From Sphagnum compactum (Eukaryota > Bryophyta > Sphagnopsida > Sphagnales), in contig OZ234495.1 in the NCBI GenBank assembly GCA_965153455.1, forward strand, positions 6,572,001-6,636,000: a DNA stretch of 64,000 nt, given 5' to 3'. How positions within the stretch are numbered: position 1 is the stretch's first letter; the number at the start of each line of letters is the position of its first letter. The notes below the pieces were generated by a model. The model saw only the letters and a list, made by a program, of their open reading frames with translations, did no database searches and was not told the DNA's origin. Shown here one piece after another: positions 51,000-61,374 of the stretch. Made by a program: the position numbers and the translations under genes.

Positions 51000-53120
51000 A
51001 ATAGTGGGATGTTAATAAAGGTATTATTATATCTAATACCTTGTGATGTTTCAAGTTTGATACTTGGCACACCTTGCAACCCCACTCGACATGATTATCT
51101 ATCTCTTCTTCTTCATCAGCCGTGAAATCATTCCTTTTAATATTCATCAATGATCCTTTTTTTCCTCTATAATAGAACATTTGTAAACATAAACAACATA
51201 TAAAATAAATTAAACCAAAATGTACTTAAAGGTTCACATTGCACAATTTTACACAAAAACACAACCATACAAAATAGAGCTTAAGATTAACCTTTTTTTA
51301 CATTTTTCTTTCTTTGCTTTGGCATCTTGAATCATAAGTTCGTTATCATCTTTTTCATGCTCATCGTGCCCTTTCTTTGCAATAAAATATCCACAAAAAA
51401 AATTCACAAATAAAACAAACAAGATCAAAATGTATTTCACAACCTTGAAAAAAAAACACCACCACAAAAACTAGTGGTAAACTGAACACCTCTTTATACA
51501 TTTTTTCTTATTTTCTTTGGCTTCTTGATCATCATCACACAATTGTTTACATCATTTGCAAGTTGCCATATTTTGTTCAATTATAAAGTCATCTTGATTT
51601 CTTGTTTTTTGTACACATCTTGCCCATCCTCAAGGATCATAGTCATTAGAGTTGAAACCTTTGAATACATGCAAACATAAATCACAAACATAACAAAAAA
51701 AATAGTTACTTACTATACCTTTTAGTTTTGAAAAAATCACAACATAAAACTAAAGGTAAAACAATAGAGTTATTCATGAAGTAAGGAAAACATAGCACCA
51801 AAACCATGAGTTTAATCATAAGTGAGGTGAGATTCAAAATAATAATTGCAAAATATACATTAGCATTCAACGAGATGTGAAATTAAAAAAAAACCATCAA
51901 TTTTTGTTGTAAATCGAGGTCATCATGTCTTCACCCCTTCTTTCCTTTTCCTAAGTGTTTCCATTAGTCTTACATATATTTTCACTACTCCTACATCTAT
52001 AGCTACTATAATTAATTTTTAACCTTGAGCATTAAATGTTGAGTTTCAGCATTTCATACCCATTTTTAATAAAATTTCCTTACTTTGTGGATATCACTTA
52101 TTTGAGGTTGAAAGAAGGGTTTGGGGGTGAAAGGAGACCCAAAGAAAGGTGAAAATAAGGTGACTTTACATGAAACTCTAATAATTTATTTGTTTTTCTT
52201 TCCTTTTTTCCTTTAATGTTCATCACATATTCTTTCCATCATGTGCCTCCTCTTCAACATCAACTATGAAATTATCTTTCTCATATTCATCATGTGTTTC
52301 TTCAATTGGATAGAATGCTTGCAAGGATAACCCATGCACAACAATAACAAGTTTTTTGTTTCACTTTATTTTTAGAAGAAATTGGATGGAAAAAAACTAA
52401 AATGAAAACTTCTTTGTCTTTTTCTTCTTCTTTGTTTGTGTTTCCTCAATGCTTGTCACATATAATTTTGGCATCATTTGTATCTTCATCAAATGGATCA
52501 AATCATTTTTTAAACTAAAAAATACCCTTCCTTTACAATAAAAGCTTGTTAACACAAAGCACAAATAAAACCAAAAAACCATAATCTACCTCCCAAATTT
52601 GAAAAAAATAACCAAAAAAATTAGAGATAAAATAAGAACCTCCTTTTGTGATTTTCCTTCTATGCAAGTTTGCATAATCTGCCTATTTTCATCATCAACT
52701 ATGAAACAATCCTTTTCATATTAAAGCCTCATTTTGCCCTTCATCTACTATAAAATGCCTACATGTTACAAACATAAACAACACATGCCAACATCCAAGC
52801 GCAAAACCATGCAAATCTCATTTTTTTGCAAACAAATAGAACCATAAACACATAAGTAGAAAAAAATCTCTTTGGGTTTTGGTTGAAATTATGTGATTTT
52901 ATTTCATTTTTATTTTTTTGTTTTTGAAACTTGACTCTTCATCGCACATATTCTTTGCATCATCTACTGCCTCTTTATCAACTATGAAAATATCTTTCAA
53001 ATTCTAATACTCATTATGCCCTTCCCTTACAATAAAATGCCAACAAACATGAACATTCAACTTTCACTCAAACAAAAAATACAAAACCTCAAAAATGAAC
53101 ATACACAAAAAAATTTAAGT
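51000..53120 (-). repeat. diverged tandem array of exon-like units
   Basis: At least seven units, roughly 200-290 bp apart (near 51.01-51.18, 51.27-51.43, 51.49-51.69, 52.21-52.35, 52.40-52.59, 52.63-52.79 and 52.90-53.07 kb), share a core. On the minus strand it reads (G)CATTTTATTGTAAAGGAAGGG, then a block encoding variants of (H/G)(D/N)EYEKDxFIVD(D/E)EE, then Lys-rich codons. Examples are GHDEHEKDD, THDEYEKDNFIVDVEEE, KDCFIVDDEN and KDIFIVDKEAVDDAKN. Frames are broken in most units. About 51.93-52.20 kb is an unrelated dispersed-repeat insertion. It looks like a repeatedly duplicated exon with its intron from an acidic protein, now decayed. I cannot name the protein. Confidence 0.6.
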
Positions 53121-54224
53121 GTAGGAAACCCCCATAGTTCTACCATGACTAATGACACTACAATCTAATAAACCAAAAGAAAAGAAATGCATGAATGCAA
53201 TGGACAAAAAATAGTTTATATATCAACAAAAACCAATAAAAATTGTGGCACATTTATCCAAATTCCTTCATTAATTTGCCACCCAAATTTGCACTTTGCA
53301 ATCCTGCAAGAATTTTTGTCATCCGTGCAATATTGAACTTTTGCCTTGCCATTTGGCAATGGCTTGGTCATAAGGAAAACCTTACAAATTAAAGAAATGT
53401 AAACTAAAGAATTTGGTGCCCATGTCCAAGTGCATGCTTGGGTGATTTAATTGCAACACGTTTTTCATAAAGCTCGCTATGTTGTAGGTTCATTCATTTT
53501 CAATAAAACCCAAAACTTGGATGGCAACAATCTCAACTAAATTTATGTATTTTGAGAGTTTAATAGGTTTAAGATGACGAATGTAGTTAGCTTGCACCAC
53601 AACCCCATAATTAGATAGAATTATAATCATGAGATGACTTAATTAGCATATGCACCATGATCATCAAGAAAAAAACAAATCAAAGGTGTGAGTTGTGAGT
53701 AAGGCACATACAAATTGGCCAAATTCACCCATCTTGTGAAGAAACATAAGGTGGCCTTCAACACCACTCAAGTGAATGTGATAAATTTGTTATGCATCTT
53801 TTAGACCCCTAGCCCATAATTGGGGGTACATTGCACACAAAGTTCACATAATTTCATGCTCTAGGAAGTGGCTTTGATGCTCTATGACAAGGTCCTAAAT
53901 TCCTCCATCACATTCCTTTTTCAATTTTGACATGAACATGTCTTTGGTGGCAAGTCGAAGGTATCATGCACCATGATTGGTCTAATATATAGGATACTTG
54001 TGTCTAAAACATACGAGAATGCAAGGTACTTAGCATTCTCTCCACCATTCATGTCAAAAAAACTAGTTCATAAGTAACATGACAATGGCGAGGTCTTAAC
54101 AACATTGGAATCATCAAATGATGGATCTTCAAATTTTCCATAAGGACCGTAATAGAGCATGCAAACTTTTTGCTAGGGGCTAGTTTTATAGAATTAACAA
54201 AATTGCACAAAAATACAATTTTGT
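53121..54224. other. intergenic DNA, no gene recognised
   Basis: No gene, array or transposon terminus was recognised between the tandem array and the duplicated PCBER block. Confidence 0.5.
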
Positions 54225-54589
54225 TAGTCCCTGTTTTAAGAGCAATTCCATAAAGATGGCAAAACAAGTTTCAAGTGATCCTTACGTTAGAGACCCATGA
54301 CACCAGGCATACTCTAGCTAGCTCCATTCAACAATCTTTGAGCATTATCACATAATTCATCTTTACAACAGTGGTTGTGTCCTTAACCCTTTTGATTCAG
54401 GTCCTCCATAGCTAATGCTGCCTGTTGGATGTGCCTTTGTGGTTTCACCAGATCACAAGTACATGGCTTTGCTAATCCTTACTAAAACCAGAAGTGTCTA
54501 GGTCTAGTCTCAAAATTCAAACAAAGTCACCAAACCAATGACCTATGATGACTACAATATGTAGAGATTTCAATATGTTATTATCTATC

Positions 54590-54790
54590 ACTTACATAAC
54601 CAGATTTCGCTCAATGCAATTCTTGTTGAGATCTGCCTTTTCAGTCACAATTCCCTTTTGTGGCTTACTTGAAGAAATGAATTCAAACAGCAGTTTGGCA
54701 ATCCAGCTGATTGGATCAGCTGGAAGCTTTTTTGTCACCACCCACCTTTTCTCAGATTTTACATGGGGATCGTGGTTGTGAAAAAAAGCT
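54590..54790 (-). pseudogene. unrecognised gene fragment inserted 3' of PCBER-like gene 2
   Basis: This lies in the ~430 bases absent from the 27-kb copy. The minus strand has a coding-like frame (HVKSEKRWVVTKKLPADP, then ISWIAKLLFEFISSSKPQKG, then IVTEKADLNKNCIERNLV) that ends at a good splice donor, CTGGTTAT|GTAAGTG. It has ordinary amino-acid usage and no low complexity. A second coding-like piece (AKPCTCDLVKPQ, then RHIQQAALAMEDLNQKG) lies at about 54.40-54.49 kb on the same strand. I do not recognise the protein. The likely origin is a captured or transposed piece of an unrelated gene, including part of an intron. Confidence 0.5.
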
Positions 54791-54804
54791 GCTTGATGAC
54801 AGCT

Positions 54805-56737
54805 TTACATGTATCTGTTGAGGAATTCATCAACAGTAGTGTACTTGACATCTGGGTACAGTTCACTGGCTTCAACATCATTGGGTCCTGGCTCAAAGTA
54901 CTGCTCCCCCTTCACCAGGAATGAGTAAGAGAGTGCAAGAAAGAAGTTATTTGGGAAAGGCATCTCTGCGGTCACACAAACCCCACAATGTAAATCTGCA
55001 TTAAAAATGATGACCTAACTGCAGAGAGCTGATTCTGCAACTTTGTGAAGCGAGTAAAGAGCTATCAAGACTATTTTGATCAAGATCATCATGGTTGCAA
55101 GAGTTAACTTTCGTGGACTCTGTCAAACAGTCTGGACAAGACAGACATACAATTCTCAACAAACAAAAGAAGTGTTTTCCAAAAAGAATCTCGGTTAGAG
55201 GACTTTTTATGCTCTGTTTTTACCTTCAATCTGCTTTAGTACTTCAGATTCTGGTACATATGTCTTGTCAAGGCTGCGACCGATTTTGTTCTCCCACAGC
55301 TGCACAACTTCATTCATGCTTTTGATGTTGGGTTCTGGTCGAATCATCAGCTGCTTGTTGAGAGTGCGAGGATCATCCACTGCTTTGATCGTGAATGTGC
55401 CAATGTCTTCTTCAGAATTGTATATAGCTGTTCACCCAACAAGCTTTCCTGAGCCACAGCTAAACCCAAAAGGAAAGAAAATGATCTGCACAAGTTCTAG
55501 TGGCTGATTTTGCAGGTACTTGCAAAATTTTCCAACACATTTCCCGAAGGTAACAGCCAGTTACAGTAGTATCTATGAGGCTAGATCAGGCATTGATGCA
55601 AGAATTACATGCAACAACAGACAAAAGGATGAGCCAATGACAGACCTTTAGCATTGCCATCACCCAAAATGGTAACTTTATCCCTCGGGAGTGTTTTCAG
55701 CTCATGTTGCCCAGGAGAAGGAGAAAAGCTGAAGACCCAAGAGCCTGAGAAAAGGCTTTCATAGCGGAAGACCCAAGAGCCTAAGATAAGGCTTGCAAAG
55801 CAGTTGCTATTCACAAATGTGTATGGGATGCCTGCCACTTTGATAGCATTGTGGATTTTTATCTTATCCAGAAAGGACACATCTGTAGGTTTTATCTTGA
55901 CACTTCTCTCAGGATCATTACCGAAGTCTGAAGGTACAAATCTCTGCACAAGCACAGAAAAGAATTACAATATATCAAACTCCAAAGAAAGATTTGAATT
56001 CAAGTATGAAATATGTTGATCCAGTAAAAAACTTTAGTGCACGACATGGTATCATAAATGAGTTCAGTGTCTAGCTGCAAAATTACATGCTCCCTGGCCA
56101 GGATGATCAACTCAGCCATGATATTCTTCTGACTGCCCACTAAACCCTAATTGTTAGAGACACACCCCATGTTCTGCACTTCAATCCCTGCATCTTCTTG
56201 CTCTGCTGTACAATGTGTGTCACAAAATTGAGCAAGTGTTTCAAGTTGTGAACCAGACATTGACATACCGTGATGTGCCCCACTTCCTTGATTGCTGTAA
56301 TCAGTTTCAGTTGATCCCCTATTTGAGCTCCGCCAAGTGTGGAGATCACAACATCTACTTGCTTCAATGCTGCCACAAGACTCTCATGGTCTTGAATGTC
56401 CCCCTGCATTTTGTTGGAGTATTTAGATAGAAATCAGGGACCATGAAAGTGTTAATTCTCTAATGAGACATACCCATGTCCTGTCTTTCCTGAACTTCAC
56501 AAGAGATAAAATAAAATTGAAGAAATAAAAAGTTGGGGGTTGAATGTATTTTACTTCCAAAATTGTTATGCCGGAAGCCTTGAATGACTCAATCAGCTTG
56601 TTCTTTGAGGAGTCGGGTCGTGCTGTGGCTGGGCGAACCAGAGCAAAGGTGGGATGCCCCAGCCGAACACTCGCCGTGGTGATGAATGCTCCAAGGTCTC
56701 CGGTTGCTCCAACCACCAAAATCTTGCTGATTCCCAT
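54805..56737 (-). CDS. PCBER/isoflavone-reductase-like NADPH reductase 2, 5 exons
   Basis: Exons in gene order: 56737-56555, 56403-56269, 55943-55646, 55427-55224, 54965-54805 (TAA). They join in frame to 326 residues. The structure and junction phases equal those of the 27-kb paralogue; exon 1 differs at 10 of 61 residues. The NADPH loop is GATGDLG. Exon 3 has RFVPSDFGND and the family's Lys (SFLDK), then GIPYTFVNSN. Exon 4 has EEDIGTFTIK. The end is DVKYTTVDEFL. Exon 3 is 60 bases longer than in gene 1 because of an insertion between FAS and GQ, partly a 36-bp tandem duplication, with GSWVF twice. The insertion follows the conserved NSNCFA segment, near the family's substrate pocket, so altered or lost activity is possible. 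There are no stops or frameshifts. The reaction would be NADPH-dependent reduction of a phenylpropanoid or lignan; the substrate is unknown. Confidence 0.9.
55731..55802. repeat. 36-bp tandem duplication within exon 3 of gene 2
   Basis: Units 55731-55766 and 55767-55802 share their first 16 bases exactly (gaagacccaagagcct) and most of the rest. The length keeps the frame and adds 12 residues. The other 8 extra residues lie next to it. Confidence 0.85.
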
Positions 56738-57301
56738 TGTGTCTTATTTGCTTTGATGGGAAGATCAAGACCAAAATTAAAAGGCTCTGACCTGCATCAA
56801 CCAACACCGTGATTTTTCAACTCCATATGCAAATCAATTTTACAAACTTGACATTCCTTCATTCCAGTTTCAAGCTATGAGCATCACCAAGTACAAATGC
56901 ACACAAAACAAGCTCCATCAAACAACAGACAATCAAGAGTACTGGACCAAACAGCGAAGTATGAATCCGTCTTTTATCAATAGATGAGGAGGAGCCTCCC
57001 TATAACTTGTCCGCTTGAAAACATTCACAGAAAAATTTCATATTGGGACCAAACACCATGTGAAAATGATCCAACACCCACTGCAAATAACAATGCAACA
57101 AAAATTTGGGTGGAGATAGAAAGTTGTCAAAACAGCTCAAGAGAAAAAGAGAGAAAAATTGATGATGGTTATGAACCTGCAAGTTATAGGAAGCAGCAAA
57201 GATTGAATTGGGTGGGTTGACAAGCTTGCATACACTTCATGTTTTGAAAACTCCTGAAATGCACACATACCCATGACACAAGTACTACTCAGATTCTTAT
57301 A
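56738..57301 (-). promoter_or_regulatory. promoter and probable 5'UTR intron of PCBER-like gene 2
   Basis: The TATAAG box (complement of 57296-57301), the donor-like TTGCAG|GTTCAT (57177/57176) and an acceptor-like TTGATGCAG at about 56795 parallel copy 1. The implied leader intron is about 380 bases, half that of copy 1. Confidence 0.45.
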
Positions 57302-57359
57302 ACAAAAAAAAGTTTCACCCTGGAAAGCTCAAAATCCACACCCCCCTGCATTCCCAGTT

Positions 57360-58090
57360 GCATCCAGTACTTAACCACACTTTTAAAGGTGCATTCACAC
57401 CTAATGTTAAGTGAAAATCTAGTGGCATCTTAAGTGGCACCAGATGTTAAATGGGTGCTTATTTAATATCAAGTGAATGTTAACTTAACATAAAATCTTC
57501 GTGATGAAGAGGTTGAAGTTCTAAATGACGAGCTTGGTGTTATGAAGTTCTAAATGACGAGCTTGGTGTTATGCGACTTAATACAAGAGTTCTTAACACC
57601 AAGTGTGAATGAATGCACCTTGAGTGATGTTTCTATGGTCTCCTTTTTGTGTATTTCCATTTGTAGGATTGATGAAAAGCTGTGTGAATCCTAAGTCAAG
57701 GAGGAGAACTAGCTGGCTATGGTGGTTAAGCTTTTTTTGGCTTCTTTTTTCCTGCCCTTTCAGCTTTTTTGCACTTGAAAGTTGTTGATGACCTGAAAGA
57801 AGGGCTAAGCCAAGGTTCTTGTAAAACAAGGTTCTTAACTGCAACAACAGGGGCTATGTAAAACCTTGTTCGACATAAATTGTTCGTGATTTTTTCCCAA
57901 ATTTTACTCATGTCAAAAGTTGTAGGAACCTTCATTTTTTTGGGAACTTGCCACTCATGCTTCCTAGAACCCTTTTTTCTAAAGATCTTGTGAGAGCTTG
58001 TGAGATGTCCTCTCTTTGTGGGTATATGCATAACGTGTTATGCAAGTTATGAACGTGTTATGCACGTTATTTTGATTTGTATAATTTGGA
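57360..58090. repeat. dispersed-repeat copy and flank
   Basis: About 57600-57960 matches 33.03-34.2 kb and 45.03-45.26 kb in direct orientation ('gaggagaactagctgg', 'gacataaattgttcgtg'). A 26-bp unit with 'aagttctaaatgacgagctt' is tandemly duplicated at about 57520-57570. No gene is present. Confidence 0.6.
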
Positions 58091-58600
58091 TTTCATACTT
58101 GATGCTCAAGCAAATGGTTTATTTTAGGCTATTTATTTTTAAGGTTAGTGTAAGTAACCCAAGTTTATGTCTAAGTTTTCATAAGCTAAGTTGGATGTAA
58201 GTTATTTTAAATTGTTTTTTAAGTTAGTGAAAACTATAATATTAAACAATTTTTAAGTTATTGTACATAGGTTATTTAAGTTATTTTAAATTATTTTATT
58301 TTAAGTTATTTTCAGCTATTTTATTTTACAAGATTTTCTGGATATTTTATGTTATTTTATTAGATAAGTTATTCTATGTTATTTTTGGTTATTCAAGGTC
58401 ATTTTGTTGTAAACTATTTTACTTTAGCTCATTTTAAGTTATGTAACTTGCAATTATGACCCTAGGTTAAGGTTAGAGACCTAAAATAAAATAACTTGAA
58501 ATAGTTCAAGGCATAATTTATAATAACATAGCATGGAATAACCTTAAATAACTCGAGGTGAAATAGTTTGAAATAGATTATAATCGTTCTTAACCAATAC
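58091..58600. repeat. degenerate 'aagttatttta' satellite
   Basis: Variants of 'aagttattttaa' and 'ggttatttaagtt' recur through this interval, and complementary versions ('aaataacttgaaatag') occur near its end. It is similar in character to the arrays at 35.8 and 48.5 kb. Confidence 0.75.
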
Positions 58601-59084
58601 TTTTACTATTTTTATTTTATATTATTTTTATTTCTATAGGTAATAATTACCATTTTACCAATTTGATATAATAATTATAAATTATGGTTATATTATCAAC
58701 TAATTACTTTGAATCTGAACTAGTTTACTTGTCATGTTATTGTCATTGTTAATGTTAAAGTCGTTAATACTAGTCACTAGTAAAACTAAACATTTTAAAT
58801 GTAATTTTTTGTATTATTTATTCATTCAATGGAATACATTAAAGGAATGCATATTGAATTTAGTGTGTAAATTTTCACACGAACAATAATTTAGGGTAAA
58901 ATAGTCAAGAATAGTTTCAAATATAATAATTTAAATAATTTAAATACCCCTGAGTATAAGGAGGCAATGGTAAACTACCTAAACTACCTTATATTGCGCC
59001 CTATATATGGATTTGACCGTAAGACAATATTTCACAACTGAACCCGCCTTTGAATAAATAAGTACCCCCAAAATTTTATAATCA
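58601..59084. other. AT-rich intergenic DNA, nothing recognised
   Basis: No gene or repeat was identified. Confidence 0.5.
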
Positions 59085-59990
59085 GGGTATTAGCCCAGGC
59101 CAAAAATGGTGACAAACGTTTTTGGAAATAGAAGTTTCATGCATCTAATGGGAAGACTCAACATGCACTCAAAGTGCTTTAATTATTTTTCTTTTTAGTT
59201 TGGGGGGTGGGGGGAATTTTTTTTCATTTTTCCTTTGTTCCCAACATGTTCCCTTCAAATTCCCAATGGGTTCCCAATATGTTCCCATTGCGTTCCCCAA
59301 GGGTGTTCCCAATAGCACCACGCTTTAATCCCACATGTTTTGCCCAAAAGTCCTCCCCTTTTCACCTATATAGGTGGGCCAAAAGGGGAGGCATTCCATG
59401 TTTCCATATAATTTTCTATTTTGAGGAGCCTCCATATTTCAACTTTTTTTTGCAATGGGCCAATCAAATTGACTCATTACAAAAAAAAAAAAAAGAAAAA
59501 AAAAAAAAGTTGTACTTGTGAAGCACCCCCAACTAATTAATATGAAACAAAATAAGTGCCTTTGGTTTAGAATGGTAGGGTGTTCTTTGCAAGGGGTATT
59601 AGCCCAGGCCAAAAAAGGTGGTGAACTCTTTTGGGAAGAGAAATTTCATGCAACCAATGTGAAGGCCCAAGCATGCATTCAAGTTTGGGGAGGGGGAGGG
59701 ATTGTTTTTCATTTTTCCCTAGTTCCCAATGTGTTCCCACTATGTTCCAGGTTCAAGTTCCCAATGGGTTTCTCAATATGTTCCCCAAGTTCCCAACATG
59801 TTCTCCATAGCACCTCACTTTTATCCCATATGCTTTGGCAAATGTTGTCCTCCTTTCAGCTAGGCCAAAGGGGATGAACTCAAAACACAACCTTTTATTT
59901 TGGGGAGACTCCAAAGTTCCTTTTTATTTTATTGATGGGCCAATCAAATTGACTCATTGCAAACAAAAATTGAACTTGGGAGGCACTTCA
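59085..59990. repeat. tandem dimer of a ~430-500-bp dispersed repeat
   Basis: Copies start at about 59085 and 59595, both with 'ggtattagcccaggccaaaa'. They run through 'gttcccaatgggtt' and 'tagcaccacgctt/tagcacctcactt' and end with 'gggccaatcaaattgactca'. A third diverged copy is at 17.41-17.69 kb. The open frames at 59207-59521 and 59518-59877 lie in the repeats and have no domain. Confidence 0.85.
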
Positions 59991-60083
59991 TCTAATGAAT
60001 AAGAGAGGTGAGGTGAAAATGCAAGGTTCGCACTTCGCACATCATCTACTTATCCTTGTCCTTTTGGGAAATTAACACATACA

Positions 60084-60772
60084 TCTTATATATAAAGTGC
60101 CTTGTCTGTCCGTCGAGGTCCTGAAAGTCGAGGTCTTGTCCGTCCGTCGAGGTCCTGAAACCCAGATCCCAAATTGTAAAAGTAAAATAACCACCCAAAA
60201 ACATGCCTGGCTCCTCTTTTCCGGGTTTTCGTGAAACCCGGCAGTTCTGTGCACGAAAACCCGGCAGTTCTGTGATTATGTGGATGAAATATTATACGTT
60301 TTTAGTTCCGTCCAATGAGCTCAGAGTTCTGGATGGGTGGTTATGAGGATGAGATATCATGTATTTGTAGTTCCGTCCAATTAGGAGGAATGATTTGTGG
60401 ATGAAATATTAAAGATTTTGTAGTTTTGTCCACTTAGAGTTTTGGATGGATTGATTATGTGGATGAAATATTTATGTATTCGTAAGTTCCGTCTAATGAT
60501 AAGTTTTGCATGGTGATTTATTTGGATGAAATATCATGTATTTGTAATTCCATCCAATTAGGAGTTCTGGCGGGGCGTCCGGGTGCTGGTCCGGGGTGGC
60601 AGCAGGGCGGCTCTGAATGGGGCCCCTGCTGGCGTTTATACCAGTAATGTGGTCTACCGTGAGGTGCTGCAGTGATTCTTCTTGTGAGTATGGGGTTCTT
60701 TGGGGTCTCCTTTGGACTCCCAGTTTTTTCCCCAGTGCCGTGTCGTGCCTTGCAGGCACGGGTTACCACTAG
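60084..60772 (+). mobile_element. non-autonomous Helitron, 689 bp
   Basis: It begins TCTTATATATAAAGTGCC, preceded by A. It ends with a perfect hairpin CGTGCC-TTGCA-GGCACG, then GGTTACCA, then CTAG (60769-60772), followed by T. TC at the 5' end, CTRR at the 3' end, a hairpin about 10 bases inside and insertion between A and T are the hallmarks of Helitrons, which move by rolling-circle replication. There is no Rep/helicase, so it depends on other elements. Inside are two copies of 'gtccgtcgaggtcctgaaa', two of 'aacccggcagttctgtg', five units of a 45-67-bp repeat with 'ggatgaaatat' (60280-60570), and a GC-rich 3' part (60570-60740) that may be captured host sequence. Confidence 0.8.
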
Positions 60773-61370
60773 TGCATTTTAATTTATTTGGCTTGTTGAC
60801 AACATTGACAATTCTCAAACCATGTGGGTGTCACAATTCATGCACAAATTGTGCACAATAACACCCACAAAGTTCATAGGAGGGTGTTTAGTGTCATGTC
60901 ATCATGCAAATGGATGCAAGAAGAATCCAATGCTTTGATCTTGAGACACAACAAAAGAAATGTCAATTGCAAAATCATTATGTTATCAACAAAAAAAATT
61001 TGCCTTGTTCTTTTGGTATGTTTTACTAAAAAAGAATCGTGAAAACATCATGTGTGTTGTTTTATATCACATAGTCATTAGACGGTCTCATGAATGGATT
61101 TTTTGGAAGATTTTTGTAGCAAAAGTAATAGTGTTAACCGCCTAGAGAACTTTTTGTAAGTTCAAATCCTTCAGTTTATATGCAAGAAGTACTATTGAAT
61201 TTGATGTCGTTCAAGAATACAACCCGTGCAACTAGATGTAGATTGCACTAGAATTGCATGAACAAAACACCAACTTGAATCAAAGAAATCGTAGTCCCAA
61301 AAATATAGTACACAAAGAAGGTAACTAGCATTACAATTAGTCTTGACAACATCCGGTATTATGCACAACA
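60773..61370. other. intergenic DNA, no gene recognised
   Basis: A string with tRNA-like A- and B-box resemblance ('gtagcaaaagtaatagtg', then 'taagttcaaatcc') lies at 61120-61170, but no cloverleaf can be drawn. Confidence 0.45.
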
Positions 61371-61374
61371 TGTT

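Larger units (their letters stand above)
54235..57355. repeat. duplicated block, copy 2 (contains PCBER-like gene 2)
   Basis: This aligns with 27120-29990 in the same orientation. Relative to copy 1 it has about 430 extra bases (about 54376-54804) immediately 3' of the stop codon, a 60-base in-frame insertion in exon 3, and about 310 bases less in the presumed leader intron. Confidence 0.88.

Noticed and set aside
59207-59877. Open frames of 104 and 119 codons
   Set aside because: They lie within a tandemly dimerised dispersed repeat and the frames differ between copies.
61120-61170. Possible tRNA gene
   Set aside because: Only loose A- and B-box resemblance; no acceptor or anticodon stems can be drawn.
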